Source: RPQJ01 sp963706535 (lineage in GTDB: Bacteria > Pseudomonadota > Gammaproteobacteria > Steroidobacterales > Steroidobacteraceae). From it: a stretch of DNA of 64,000 nt. A program made the translations under genes and the position numbers. The stretch is taken from the NCBI GenBank assembly GCA_963706535.1, contig CAVPMU010000012.1, positions 434,001 through 498,000 of the forward strand, given 5' to 3'. Positions within the stretch are counted from its first letter, which is position 1. The number at the start of each line of letters is the position of its first letter. Positions 35,658 to 45,138 of the stretch are shown here, in pieces. The notes beneath the pieces are model-generated. The model was not told the origin of the DNA. It saw nothing but the letters and a program-made list of their open reading frames with translations, and searched no databases.

Positions 35658-35682
35658 CCGGGTCTCCCAAGGAGCATCCGCC

Positions 35683-36403
35683 ATGCTGAAGATGAAGGAC
35701 GTGGGCAAGGTCTACCGCACGGACATGGTGCAGACCAGCGCACTGCGCGATTTCAACCTGACCGTGGACGAGGGCGAGTTCGTCGCCGTCACCGGGCCCT
35801 CGGGCTCCGGCAAGACCACGTTCCTCAACATCGCCGGCCTGCTCGAGGGCTTCGACGGAGGCAGCTACGAGCTCGATGGCGCGGACGTGAGCCGGCTCGG
35901 CGACGACGCCCGGTCGCGCATCCGCAACGAGAAGATCGGCTTCATCTTCCAGGGCTTCAACCTGATCGCCGACCTGAACGTGTTCGACAACGTGGACGTT
36001 CCGCTGCGCTACCGCGGCTTCAAGGCGGCAGAGCGCCAGAAGCGCATCCGCGAGTCGCTCGAACTGGTCGGGCTGGCTTCGCGGTTCAAGCACCTGCCCG
36101 CAGCTGTCGGGCGGACAGCAGCAGCGCGTCGCGATCGCGCGCTCGCTCGCCGGCAGCCCGCGCTTCCTGCTGGCCGACGAGCCGACCGGCAACCTCGACT
36201 CGGTGATGGCGCGACAGGTCATGGAACTGCTCGAGGAAATCAACGGCCGTGGCACGACCATCATCATGGTGACGCACGACCCCGAGCTCGCCCGCCGCGC
36301 GCATCGCAACCTGCACATGCTCGACGGGCAGGTCACGGACTTCACCGAGTTCGAGGCCGCCGTGCGCGTGCGCGAGGCCCGCGCGGCCGTCGCCGGCGCC
36401 TGA
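35683..36403 (+). pseudogene. MacB/LolD-type ABC ATPase with a small frameshift
   Basis: MLKMKDVGKVYRTDM opens an ATPase with Walker A GPSGSGKTT near residue 40 and the Q-loop FIFQGFNLIADLNV. Near 36104 the frame breaks: the signature should read HLPAQLSGGQQQRVAIARSLAG but 2 nt appear to be missing after HLPA. The other frame then gives the Walker B LLADEPTGNLDS, the H-loop MVTHDPELARRAH and a normal C terminus. It is the best preserved gene of the efflux operon; a base-calling error is an alternative to real decay. Confidence 0.75.
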
Positions 36404-36414
36404 GGAGAACCACC

Positions 36415-36588
36415 GTGTTCGCATATCACCTCCGGCTCGCGCTGCTCTCGCTGTGGCGCACCCCGTCCGTCTCGCTGCTGATGATCCTCGCCATCGGGCT
36501 CGCCGTGGCGGCCGGGCTCGTCGCCGGGCTCTATCCCGCGTGGCGGATCTGCCGTACGCAGCCGGCCGCCTGTCTCAAGACGCAGTGA
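36415..36588 (+). pseudogene. Remnant of MacB/FtsX-type permease 1 (ends only)
   Basis: 57 codons from GTG 36415 (GAGGAG upstream): FAYHLRLALLSLWRTPSVSLLMILAIGL is the normal N terminus and first helix of such permeases, and AVAAGLVAGLYPAWRICRTQPA the normal last helix and C terminus. Roughly 330 central residues are gone and the join is in frame. The repeats GGGCTCGCC/GGGCTCGTC flank the junction, as expected for deletion or mis-assembly between short repeats. Confidence 0.65.
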
Positions 36589-37140
36589 CCGCCACCGCCC
36601 CACGCCAGGCGTGGTCGCCGCCTCGGCGACGGCGTCACTCATGCTCGCCGACCACCAGGCAGCGGAGACGTTCGGCTTCGAGCTCGCGGCCGGCCGCTGG
36701 TTCCACCCGGAGGAGATCGTCCCGGTCGCGGACTTCGCCGAGTTCGGCTCGACCGCGCCCTCGTCGGCATCGTCGGCCGCGCCCAGGGGTACTTCTCCAA
36801 CAATGCCAACGTGGAGCGCACGGCATTCACGCCCATCGTGCTCGCCGCGGGCGAGGCGCTCTACTACGTGGTCCGCACGCGTCCGGGCGAACGGGCCGCC
36901 GTGCAGCGGGACCTGGAGCAGGTGCTGCTCGAGGTCGACCCGCGACGCGTGCTGCGCAACGTGCAGTCGTTCGGCGAGATCGGCGCCACGGCCTACCAGA
37001 ACGATCGTGCCATGACCGTCACGCTGCTCACGGTGATCGTGCTGCTGGTGGCCGTGACGGTGCCCGGCATCTTCGGCCTGATGTCCTTCAACCTGAACCG
37101 GCGGCGCAAGAAGATCGGCACGCGGCGCTCGCTCGGGGCA
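36589..37140 (+). pseudogene. Remnant of MacB/FtsX-type permease 2
   Basis: Fragments of a second permease in two frames: MLADHQAAETFGFELAAGRWFHPEE (frame of 36611), then GRAQGYFSNNANVERTAFTPIV, LYYVVRTRPGERAAV, and LTVIVLLVAVTVPGIFGLMSF followed by RRRKKIGTRRSLGARRE (frame of 36811). The N-terminal helix and the last two helices are missing. It belongs with permease 1 as the second membrane subunit of a MacB-like exporter. Confidence 0.6.
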
Positions 37141-37713
37141 CGGCGCGAGCTGCTCGCCCTCGATGCCGAGGTCGGCAATGCGGCGGCGTCGGACACCGTG
37201 GGCGCCATTGCGCGCGTCCTCGCGGATGATGGCCGGTATCACCAGTCCGGTGCCGCACCGTCGCTGGGCAGGAGCGCAGCCCTCGAGCGACTGCGATCCG
37301 GCCTGGTGGCGCTCGATCTGCTGCGCTGGGGCATGCATTGGGCGCTGCACCGGGTGCCGGTCCTGTGGCGGCTGCACCGCGTGCACCACGGCGACCTCGA
37401 CTACGACTGCACGATCGCACTCGGTTACGTCGCCCACGGCAACGTCAGCCTTCCGCAACGCTGGGACCGCCTGCTGCGCGCCGCCCTGGTGACGCCCGAC
37501 GTGCATCGCGTGCACCACTCGGTGCGTAGCGATGAATCCCAGTCGAACTACGGGTCCATCCTGACGTGGTGGGACCAGCGGTTCGGCACCTATCGCGCGC
37601 AGCCCGCCGGCGGCCAGCTCGGCATGGTGATCGGTCTCGGGGAACTGCGGGACCCTCGGCAGCCCACGCTCGCGCCGGTGCTCTGGTTGCCCATCTCGCG
37701 GAGCGCCCCGTAG
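37141..37713 (+). pseudogene. Sterol desaturase/fatty acid hydroxylase fragment fused to permease 2
   Basis: The open frame continues from permease 2 without a stop into LLRWGMHWALHRVPVLWRLHRVHHGDLDYD and then VTPDVHRVHHSVRSDESQSNYGSI and WWDQRFGTYRAQP, the histidine boxes and C-terminal signature of a diiron fatty acid hydroxylase family protein. The N-terminal helices and about 45 residues between IALG and YVAHGNVSLP are missing. The apparent fusion is therefore a deletion product, not a designed two-domain protein. Confidence 0.6.
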
Positions 37714-37758
37714 CCCATTCCGGTTAACCTATTGCGAGCAAGCGATAGGGTGGACAGA

Positions 37759-38637
37759 ATGGCCAAGGCGGTACTCGGGATCATCGGCGGCTCCGGCATC
37801 TACGACCTGCCGGGCCTCGAGGACGTGCGCGAAGAACGCGTGACCACGCCCTGGGGCGAGCCGTCCGACGCGCTGCGGCGGGGGCGCGTCGGCGCCACGG
37901 AAGTCGTCTTCCTGCCGCGGCATGGCCGGGGACACCGCATCCCGCCGTCCGAGATCAACTACCGGGCGAACATCGACGCGCTGAAACGCGCCGGCGTCAC
38001 GGACCTCGTGTCGTTCTCGGCCTGCGGATCGTACAAGGAGGAGTTGAGCCCCGGCACCTTCGTGCTGGTGGACAACTTCGTGGACCGCACCATCCGCCGC
38101 GCCAGTTCGTTCTTCGGCGTGGGGTGTGTCGCCCACGTGTCCTTCGCCTACCCCGTGAGCCCGGCGCTGCAGGAACTCGTCGCCAAGGCGGCCGAGGGCG
38201 AGGCGATCCCGTTCAAGCGTGGCGGCACGGCCGTGTGCATGGAGGGCCCGCAGTTCTCGACACTCGGCGAATCGCTCACCTACAAGGCGCTCGGCTACGA
38301 CGTGGTGCACATGACGTCGATGCCGGAGGCGAAGCTCGCACGCGAGGCCGAGATCGCCTACGCGGTCGTCGCGATGGTGACCGACTACGACTGCTGGCAC
38401 GCGACCCACGGTGCCGTCGATGTCGCGAGCCTGCTCAGGGTCATGGAGGAGAACCGCGGCAAGGCGCAACGCCTGTTCGCGCGGCTCGCCGGCGACTTTC
38501 CCGCGGAGCACATCGCCTGCCCGGTGGGTTCGGATCGCGCGCTCGAGGGCGCCATCCTCACGCAGCCGGAGGCTCGCGACCCCGACCTGCTCGAGAAGCT
38601 GGACGCGATCGCCGGGCGCGTCCTGGCCGGCCTGTAG
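37759..38637 (+). CDS. mtnP: S-methyl-5'-thioadenosine phosphorylase
   Basis: 292 residues. Nucleoside phosphorylase core: LGIIGGSGIYDLPGLEDV, PRHGRGHRIPPSEINYRANI, CMEGPQFSTLGES, VVHMTSMPEAKLAREAEI and TDYDCW. It phosphorolyses methylthioadenosine (and often 5'-deoxyadenosine) to adenine and the 5-substituted ribose-1-phosphate. The start is placed at ATG 37759; an in-frame GTG 9 nt upstream is possible. mtnA follows 11 nt downstream and an aldolase after that, so the pathway can be read directly from gene order. Confidence 0.9.
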   Translation: MAKAVLGIIGGSGIYDLPGLEDVREERVTTPWGEPSDALRRGRVGATEVVFLPRHGRGHRIPPSEINYRANIDALKRAGVTDLVSFSACGSYKEELSPGTFVLVDNFVDRTIRRASSFFGVGCVAHVSFAYPVSPALQELVAKAAEGEAIPFKRGGTAVCMEGPQFSTLGESLTYKALGYDVVHMTSMPEAKLAREAEIAYAVVAMVTDYDCWHATHGAVDVASLLRVMEENRGKAQRLFARLAGDFPAEHIACPVGSDRALEGAILTQPEARDPDLLEKLDAIAGRVLAGL

Positions 38638-38648
38638 CGCGGACCGCG

Positions 38649-39742
<1,094 letters not shown>

Positions 39743-39746
<4 letters not shown>

Positions 39747-40396
39747 GTGACGCGTCGCTGGATCCGCGCGAGGCAATCATTGCGGTGGCGCGTGCGCTCG
39801 ATGCCGCGGGGCTGGTGCCCAACAAGTCGGGCAACGTGTCCTGTCGGACGCAGGCCGGGTTCCTCATCACGGCGGCCGGCGTCCCGTATGCCGGGATGAC
39901 CCCGGCTGAGGTCGTTGCGGTCGGACTCGACGGCGAGCCCGGGCACGGCGGCGCGCGGCCTTCGTCAGAGTGGCGCATGCACCTCGCGATCTACGAGCAA
40001 CGTCCGGACGTGTGCGCGATCGTGCACACGCACAGCCCGCGCGCGACCACGCTCGCGTGCGCCGGCCGTGGCATCCCGCCCATTCACTACATGATCGCGC
40101 TCGCCGGCGGCGAGATCCGCTGCATGCCGTACGCGACCTTCGGCAGCGCCGAGCTTGCTCAGACGGCCCTGCAGGGGCTCGAAGGCCGCCGCGCCACCTT
40201 GCTCGCCAATCACGGGGTGGTGGCCGTCGGCGGGTCGCTCCGGCAGGCGCATGCCGTCGCGGTCGAAGTCGAGAACCTCGCCGGGCAGTACCTCGACCTG
40301 CTGGCCGCGGGACTCGTGCCCCGGCTGCTGGACGCCGCCGAGCTGGAGCGGGTGGTCGCGAAGTTCACGGACTATGGACGGCTCGGACGGCGGTAA
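39743..40396 (+). CDS. Class II aldolase of the DHAP shunt type
   Basis: 217 residues, fuculose-phosphate-aldolase fold. Seen: NKSGNVSCR near the phosphate site, SSEWRMHLAIY with the catalytic Glu, VHTHSPRA with two zinc-ligand His, and LLANHGVVAVG with the third His. In operon with mtnP and mtnA it should split methylthioribulose-1-phosphate (or 5-deoxyribulose-1-phosphate) into DHAP and an aldehyde, as Ald2 does in Rhodospirillum rubrum. The mtnB dehydratase of the universal methionine salvage route uses the same fold, so that is the main alternative. The downstream genes mtnC/mtnD are absent here. Confidence 0.8.
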
Positions 40397-40458
40397 ACCG
40401 ATGGCGCACTGGGGCGTTGTGCAGCCTGAAGGACCAGGTTCAGCCGGAGGCGATCATC

Positions 40459-40887
40459 ATGCCAGCTAGTTTCATCCTGCGATGGACGGTCCCGTTGCTG
40501 CTGGGAGTCGGCGCAGTCGCCGTGGCGGCGGAGGAGCCGGCGCCACCGCCGGCCGACGTGCCGGCGAATCGGGCCGTGATCCACTTTGCCGATTACGGCG
40601 GCATCCGCAACTGGCGCGCGGACGACGACAAGGTGCTGTTCATCGAGGCGCGCAACGACAAGTGGTACAAGGCGACGTTCTTCGGTCCGTGCTGGGGCCT
40701 GCGCTCGGCCGTGCAGATCGGCTTCGTGAGCGACATGGGCAGCTCGATCGACCGCTACGGTTCGATCGTCGTCCGGCGGCCCGGCGGCGGCACCGAGGAG
40801 TGCCATTTCCGGAGCTTCGAGGAACTGCCCGGCCCGCCGCCGGAGAAGCAGCCGCGTAAGGCGGAGGACAAGGAGCAGAAAGAGTAG
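40459..40887 (+). CDS. Exported small protein, DUF6491-like
   Basis: 142 residues. A signal peptide (LRWTVPLLLGVGAVAVAAEEP) precedes a Pro-rich linker and a compact domain IHFADYGGIRNWRADDDKVLFIEARNDKWYKATF (in two parts) with cysteines in FGPCWGLRSA and EECHFRSF that may pair. The layout, a start-residue display of the form 'x-I-R-x-W-x-x-x-D', resembles DUF6491 proteins of the gammaproteobacterial periplasm. The C-terminal tail is Lys/Glu-rich. GGAGG eight bases before the ATG. Function unknown. Confidence 0.6.
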   Translation: MPASFILRWTVPLLLGVGAVAVAAEEPAPPPADVPANRAVIHFADYGGIRNWRADDDKVLFIEARNDKWYKATFFGPCWGLRSAVQIGFVSDMGSSIDRYGSIVVRRPGGGTEECHFRSFEELPGPPPEKQPRKAEDKEQKE

Positions 40888-40929
40888 GCCGATCGCCCGG
40901 CGACGCGCTTGCGGGGACCCGCTGGCCGG

Positions 40930-41226
40930 CTACGCCGATGCGCCATCCCCGCGCCGCCGATAAACGTTGCGCCTTTGCTTCAGGTCGTGACGCAGGGAGC
41001 GGAACGTGATCGCGAGCCCGAGGGCAGACAGTGCGACGATCAGTGCCGCCGGGCCGATCAGTGCAAGCAGTCGTACCGGTTCGTCACGATCGTCCGGCAG
41101 CAGAGTCGCCGAGGCCTGTGCCGCGGTGTTCGCGGTAGGTGAGCCCGGGACGTTGGCGATGACGGGCGGCGCGAGCGCCGCCAGGCATGCAGCGGCCAGC
41201 ATCGAGCAGAGTAACCTGGATCGCAC
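40930..41226 (-). CDS. Small exported membrane-anchored protein
   Basis: 98 residues from a GTG preceded by GGGAGAG. The N terminus is a signal peptide (LLCSMLAAACLAALAPPVIA), then a Thr/Ala/Asp-rich stretch, a second hydrophobic helix (RLLALIGPAALIVALSALGLAI) and a basic tail FRSLRHDLKQRRNVYRRRG. This signal-linker-helix-basic-tail layout resembles sorting-signal-like proteins, but no PEP or LPXTG motif is seen. The Crp/Fnr-type palindromes at 41268-41310 lie directly upstream. Function unknown. Confidence 0.55.
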   Translation of the reverse strand: MRSRLLCSMLAAACLAALAPPVIANVPGSPTANTAAQASATLLPDDRDEPVRLLALIGPAALIVALSALGLAITFRSLRHDLKQRRNVYRRRGDGASA

Positions 41227-41267
41227 GCCATCTCTCCCGGTCTCGGAATTCGAGGTACAGGAGACGA

Positions 41268-41310
41268 TGTTCGGCTGCGGGTCGCCATCCCGTCTGTACG
41301 CTGTCGAACA
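41268..41310. promoter_or_regulatory. Two copies of the TGTWCGGTACCGMACA-like palindrome
   Basis: TGTTCGGCTGCGGGTC (41268-41283, weak) and TGTACGCTGTCGAACA (41295-41310, stronger) lie upstream of the minus-strand 98-residue gene and behind the Crp/Fnr gene. They belong to a motif found in several gaps of the 41-46 kb stress cluster. Confidence 0.4.
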
Positions 41311-41329
41311 CAGCCCGACGTTGAGCGGT

Positions 41330-42088
41330 TCAGGGACTGCGCAGGGCGATCAGTGACTGGATGCGGTCGGACTCCTTCTTGACGACCGCATAGCACTCGC
41401 AGCACAGCTCCTCGAGCAGCGGCCGGTCCAGCACGGTGATCTTGCCGCGACTGTAGCGGATGGCGCCCTGCTTCTGGAGCTTGCCAGCGGCTTCCGTGAC
41501 GCCTTCGCGGCGGACGCCGAGCATGTTCGCGATCAGCTCCTGCGTCATGACGAGTTCGTTGGATGCCAGGCGGTCGAGGGACAGCAGCAGCCAGCGGCAC
41601 AGCTGCTGGTCCACCGAGTGATGGCGGTTGCACACCGCGGTCTGCGCCATCTGCGTGATCAGGCCCTGCGTATAGCGCAGAAGCAGCAGTTGCATGCCCC
41701 CGCTGCGATGGAACTCTTCCTTGAGGCACTGGCCCACCAGTCGGTAGGCGTGTCCCGCGCTCTGGACGATCGCGCGACTTGGCGTGGTCTCGCCGCCCAT
41801 GAACAGCGCGATGCCGATCAGCCCCTCGTTGCCCACCACCGAGATCTCGGCCGAGGCGCCGCTCTCCATGACATAGAGCAGCGAAACGATCGCGTCGGTG
41901 GGAAAGTACACGCTGCGTTGGACTGCGCCCGACTCGTACAGCACCTTGCCGAGCGGCATCGGGACGAGGCGCAGGTGTGGATAGAGACGCGCGCGCTCCT
42001 CGGCCGACAGCGCAGCCAGCAGGTGATTCTGCTGCGGAGCGTGGGGCTCGGGTGTGGTGGGCGCGCGGGCCACGGCGTCTCTTCGCAT
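41330..42088 (-). CDS. Crp/Fnr-family transcriptional regulator 1
   Basis: 252 residues. A cNMP-binding-like barrel (YFPTDAIVSLLYVMESGASAEISVV, NEGLIGIALFMGG) is followed by a winged helix (LIANMLGVRREGVTEAAGKL, IRYSRGKITVLDR) and a Cys-rich C terminus (LLEELCCECYAVV). This subgroup lacks the Fnr N-terminal Fe-S cysteines and the cAMP-contact arginine is not evident, so the signal is unknown. Start ATG 42088 is used because upstream codons are unlike the family. Two palindromic operators lie 40-92 nt upstream, shared with the divergent DUF4398-OmpA genes. Confidence 0.8.
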   Translation of the reverse strand: MRRDAVARAPTTPEPHAPQQNHLLAALSAEERARLYPHLRLVPMPLGKVLYESGAVQRSVYFPTDAIVSLLYVMESGASAEISVVGNEGLIGIALFMGGETTPSRAIVQSAGHAYRLVGQCLKEEFHRSGGMQLLLLRYTQGLITQMAQTAVCNRHHSVDQQLCRWLLLSLDRLASNELVMTQELIANMLGVRREGVTEAAGKLQKQGAIRYSRGKITVLDRPLLEELCCECYAVVKKESDRIQSLIALRSP

Positions 42089-42127
42089 GAGTGAGCGTGG
42101 CCGAGCATACAGCAAACACTCGGCGTT

Positions 42128-42180
42128 GGTGCGGTAGCGTACAGCCGCACCCGCGAGGGCCGAATGTTCGGTTGCGCACA
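42128..42180. promoter_or_regulatory. Operator pair between Crp/Fnr 1 and DUF4398-OmpA
   Basis: TGTACGCTACCGCACC (minus strand, 42128-42143) and TGTTCGGTTGCGCACA (42165-42180) match the ideal palindrome TGTTCGGTACCGAACA at 12-13 of 16 positions each. Their centres are 37 bp apart. Confidence 0.55.
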
Positions 42181-42268
42181 GAGATCCACGGCCCGTCCGC
42201 GCATAGTCGCGCTTCAGGTGGGCTGCCGGCACTGCCGGCGTACCACCTTCACCACGCAGAGAAATCAC

Positions 42269-42673
42269 ATGAACTCAACGATTACAGTGCGCCGCGGGTC
42301 ACGCCTGCGCGCAGCGGTGGCCGGAATTTCCGGCACGCTCATGATCGCCGCGTGCGCATCGACGCCGCCGGCGCCGACCGCGCAGCTGCAGGCCGCGCAA
42401 CAGGCGATATCGAACGCCGAGCGCGCGGATGCGGGCCGCCACGCCGCGGCGGAGCTGAGCGAGGCACGCACCAGGCTCGCGTCCGCCAACACGGCCGTGC
42501 AGGAAGAGAGGATGGTCGCGGCGGCACAGCTGGCCGACCAGTCGAAAGTGGAGGCGGAACTCGCCTCGGCGCGGACCGCGGCGGTCAAGGCCAGGGCGGT
42601 AAACGACGAAATGAAGCGCAGCACCGGCACCCTGATCGACGAGATGCAGCGCAGCACCGGAGAACAGCAATGA
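42269..42673 (+). CDS. DUF4398 lipoprotein
   Basis: 134 residues. A lipoprotein signal ends at the lipobox MIAAC (residue about 27). The mature part is a long helix beginning PPAPTAQLQAAQQAISNAERAD and continuing AAAELSEARTRLASANTAV, the DUF4398 pattern, with coiled-coil character. The stop overlaps the OmpA-family gene by ATGA. These two are almost always paired and are presumed to act together at the outer membrane or peptidoglycan. Confidence 0.8.
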   Translation: MNSTITVRRGSRLRAAVAGISGTLMIAACASTPPAPTAQLQAAQQAISNAERADAGRHAAAELSEARTRLASANTAVQEERMVAAAQLADQSKVEAELASARTAAVKARAVNDEMKRSTGTLIDEMQRSTGEQQ

Positions 42674-43545
42674 CTTCGACCATCGGCAAGATGACCATCG
42701 GCAGGACGCTGCTCGCCACGACCGTGGCGTCCGTGCTGCTCGCCGCCTGCGCGACCTCGCCCAGTGCCCCGGAAGGTGCGGCGGACGTTCGCGCCCGGCT
42801 GACCCAGCTGCAGTCCGACCCGAACCTGGCCACGCGCGCTACGGTCGCCATCAAGGAAGCGGATGCCGCGGTAAGCACCGCCGAGCAGCCCGAGGCCGAC
42901 GATGTGCTCGCCTCGCACCGGGTCTACATCGCCGACCGCAAGGTCGAGATCGCCCGGGCGCAGGCCGAGACCCGCCTGTTCGAGGACCAGCGCGCCGCCC
43001 TCAGTGCGCAGCGCGAGACGGCCCGGCTGGATTCCCGCACCCGCGAAGCCGACGCCGCCAAGGATGCGGCGGCGATGGCGCGCAGCGATGCGCTTGACGC
43101 CCGGGAAGCCACGGCGGACGCACAGGCGCAGACCGCTGAGTTGCAGCGGCAGATCGATGCGATGAACGCGAAAGTCACCGATCGCGGACTGGTGCTGACG
43201 CTGGGCGACGTGCTGTTCGCGAGCGGCAGGGCGGACCTGAAGCCGGGAACCATCAGCCACCTCGACCAGCTGGTTGCCTTCCTCGGCAAGTACCCGAGCC
43301 GCACGGTCATGATCGAGGGCCACACGGACAGCGTCGGCAGCGACGACTACAACCAGGGGCTGTCGCAGCGGCGCGCCGACTCGGTGCGGTCGTATATCGT
43401 GAGGCAGGGTGTCGACGCGGCACGTGTCACCACGATGGGCGCTGGTGAAAGCACGCCGGTGGCGGGCAACGAGACCGAATCGGGCCGGCAGCAGAACCGC
43501 CGGGTCGAGGTCATCATCAGCAATCCGGCGCTCGCGGCCAGGTAA
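42670..43545 (+). CDS. OmpA-family lipoprotein with N-terminal coiled coil
   Basis: 291 residues. Lipobox LLAAC near residue 25, a DUF4398-like region, a long Ala/Arg/Glu/Gln-rich coiled coil (about 80-170), then an OmpA C-terminal domain: LGDVLFASGRADLKPGTI, VMIEGHTDSVGSDDYNQGLSQ, RRADSVRSYIVRQGV and QQNRRVEVII. The latter binds diaminopimelate of peptidoglycan. Probably an outer-membrane lipoprotein tethering the wall, under control of the upstream Crp/Fnr-type operators. Confidence 0.88.
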   Translation: MTSTIGKMTIGRTLLATTVASVLLAACATSPSAPEGAADVRARLTQLQSDPNLATRATVAIKEADAAVSTAEQPEADDVLASHRVYIADRKVEIARAQAETRLFEDQRAALSAQRETARLDSRTREADAAKDAAAMARSDALDAREATADAQAQTAELQRQIDAMNAKVTDRGLVLTLGDVLFASGRADLKPGTISHLDQLVAFLGKYPSRTVMIEGHTDSVGSDDYNQGLSQRRADSVRSYIVRQGVDAARVTTMGAGESTPVAGNETESGRQQNRRVEVIISNPALAAR

Positions 43546-43559
43546 CAGAGCATCGCTTG

Positions 43560-43590
43560 GAACCCGCGCGGCCTGGGGCTGCGCGGGTTC
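43560..43590 (+). terminator. Hairpin terminator after the OmpA gene
   Basis: GAACCCGCGC and GCGCGGGTTC form a perfect 10-bp stem with an 11-nt loop, followed by ATTCGTTTG. It sits between two convergent genes and may serve both. Confidence 0.65.
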
Positions 43591-43623
43591 ATTCGTTTGC
43601 GCGGGGAAGCCCGCGGCGGTATG

Positions 43624-44349
43624 TCAGTGCAGGATGCTCGTGTACGTCTTCCGGTCGGCCGCGTAGCACACGCAAGCCGCCCCTTCCAGGCCGTGCCGGT
43701 CGAGGATGGCGATGTCGCCGCGACTGTACCGGATGAACCTGTGCGCCTGCAGCGAGCTGGCGGCTCGTGTAACGCCTGCGCGCCGCACGCCAAGAATGTA
43801 CGCGAGGAACTGATGCGTGACGTGGAACTGGTCGGAGTGCGACCGGTCGCCGGTCATGAGCAGCCAGCGGGCGAGCCGGGCCTCGAGCACGTGGAAGCGT
43901 GTGCAGGCCGCCGTCTGGGCCAGCTGGCACATCACCACGTAGATGTATCGATTCAATACGCGCTGCAGCGGGATGCTGGACTGCAGCTCGCGGCGGAACG
44001 GCTCCGCATCCATGCGCCAGGCCGGGCCGGCGCCTTGCACCAGGGCAAGCACAGGCGCATTGCCTACGCCGAGCGCCAGGGAGCTGCCCAGCATTCCCTC
44101 GTCGCCGACCAGGCCGACCTCGAGCCGGTCATGTCCGCCGATCGGCGTGATCAGCGATATGAAACTGTCGGTCGGGAAGTAAACGTGACGGATGCGCGCG
44201 CCCGGCTCGTAAAGTACGTCGGCCAGGACCAGGTCGACATGCCTGCAGCCCGCCAGCAGATGGCGACGATCCTGGGCGGGAAGGGCGGCGATCAGCAGGT
44301 TGTTCGCAGCGGCCTGCGTCGGCGTTTGCACGGCAAGTGTCGCGTCCAT
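43624..44349 (-). CDS. Crp/Fnr-family transcriptional regulator 2
   Basis: 241 residues, a paralogue of the gene at 41330. Shared features: YFPTDSFISLITPIGGHDRLEVGLV, a winged helix (FLAYILGVRRAGVTRAASSL, FIRYSRGDIAILDR) and a C-terminal Cys (EGAACVCYAADRKTYTSIL). Again no Fnr-type cysteine cluster. The neighbourhood suggests that both regulators read the same palindrome and control envelope-stress genes. The only good operator copy upstream is at 44406-44421. Confidence 0.8.
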   Translation of the reverse strand: MDATLAVQTPTQAAANNLLIAALPAQDRRHLLAGCRHVDLVLADVLYEPGARIRHVYFPTDSFISLITPIGGHDRLEVGLVGDEGMLGSSLALGVGNAPVLALVQGAGPAWRMDAEPFRRELQSSIPLQRVLNRYIYVVMCQLAQTAACTRFHVLEARLARWLLMTGDRSHSDQFHVTHQFLAYILGVRRAGVTRAASSLQAHRFIRYSRGDIAILDRHGLEGAACVCYAADRKTYTSILH

Positions 44350-44405
44350 TGCGCAAGGGAGCGAAGTCCCGATGCCCCAGCCTGACGAGCCAAAGCGCGA
44401 GGGTC

Positions 44406-44421
44406 TGTACGGTAGCCCACC
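44406..44421. promoter_or_regulatory. Crp/Fnr-type operator upstream of regulator 2
   Basis: TGTACGGTAGCCCACC resembles the palindrome TGTTCGGTACCGAACA (11 of 16). It lies 57 nt from the start of the minus-strand regulator and 110 nt before the plus-strand small gene. Confidence 0.4.
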
Positions 44422-44530
44422 GATGGCAGGGATGCCGCGGCTTCGGTGACAAAGGCGGTCCCCGCAGTGCCGCGCTTACCACAGGCGGCAGGCCAGGACC
44501 ACGCTGGCCGATCTGCGTCGCAATTACGAC

Positions 44531-44734
44531 ATGCTGCTGCTCAAGGTGCTCTCGCTGCTGCAGGACAGCGACCCGCCGCTCGCCAGGGACCTGGCGGCCG
44601 TGATCGCGCTGCAGGGTCTGCCCTGCGGGCAGGTCGTGAGCGCCAGCCAACAGGGCGAGGACGACTACGTCGCCTCGTGCGAGAGCGGCGACCGCTACCG
44701 GGTATCAGTGGAGAAGATCGAGAAGATCGACTAG
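44531..44734 (+). CDS. Small hypothetical protein
   Basis: 67 residues: MLLLKVLSLLQDSDPPLARDL then IALQGLPCGQVVSASQQGEDDYVA and a C-terminal SGDRYRVSVEKIEKID. There is a helical start and a beta-rich end. The reading frame extends upstream as TTLADLRRNYD without ATG or GTG, so a CTG start at 44504 (after AGGA) is conceivable. It overlaps the convergent small membrane gene by 4 nt. No family recognised. Confidence 0.45.
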   Translation: MLLLKVLSLLQDSDPPLARDLAAVIALQGLPCGQVVSASQQGEDDYVASCESGDRYRVSVEKIEKID

Positions 44735-44952
44735 GACTTCCTGCCGCCGAGCAGCAGGAGCCCGCCACCGATCACGATGGCACCGACGCCCGCCCAGACT
44801 GGAACGTTGATCGTTTCCTTCTCCTGTACCGACATCTCGATCGGCCCCAACTTGATGTCGTGCGTCTGCTTCGTGTAACTGAAGCTGCCGTAGGCGAGTC
44901 CGAGGATGCCGGCCACGATCAGCACGATGGCCGAGATCTTGAGTGCGTTCAT
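44731..44952 (-). CDS. Two-helix small membrane protein
   Basis: 73 residues: helix one LKISAIVLIVAGILGLAYG, a polar linker YTKQTHDIKLGPIEMSVQEK, helix two VWAGVGAIVIGGGLLLLGG, and RKS at the end. This pattern is widespread in proteobacteria next to lmo0937-type proteins. The gene starts directly after the stop of the lmo0937-like gene (44953), so they form an operon. Possibly a membrane stress protein; function unknown. Confidence 0.7.
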   Translation of the reverse strand: MNALKISAIVLIVAGILGLAYGSFSYTKQTHDIKLGPIEMSVQEKETINVPVWAGVGAIVIGGGLLLLGGRKS

Positions 44953-45099
44953 TTAACCGCGCCTGCCCTGGATGAGGTTGATCGCGATCACGATGACCGC
45001 GAGAACCAGCAGGATGTGGATGAACCCGCCCATGGTGTAGGAGCTCACGAGCCCCAGCGCCCAGAGGACGAACAATACGACTGCAATGGTCCACAGCAT
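44953..45099 (-). CDS. lmo0937-family 48-residue membrane protein
   Basis: Too short for most gene finders. Translation reads MLWTIAVVLFVLWALGLVSS, YTMGGFIHILLVLAVIVIAI, NLIQGRRG. The two helices, the central TMGGFIHILL and the terminal basic residues are the lmo0937-family signature. AAGGAGAG lies six bases before the ATG. It is upstream of and abutting the two-helix gene. Family members are stress-induced membrane peptides of unknown function. Confidence 0.85.
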   Translation of the reverse strand: MLWTIAVVLFVLWALGLVSSYTMGGFIHILLVLAVIVIAINLIQGRRG

Positions 45100-45138
45100 T
45101 TCTTCTCTCCTTGCGATTTCACTCGGCGTGCAAGGCGA

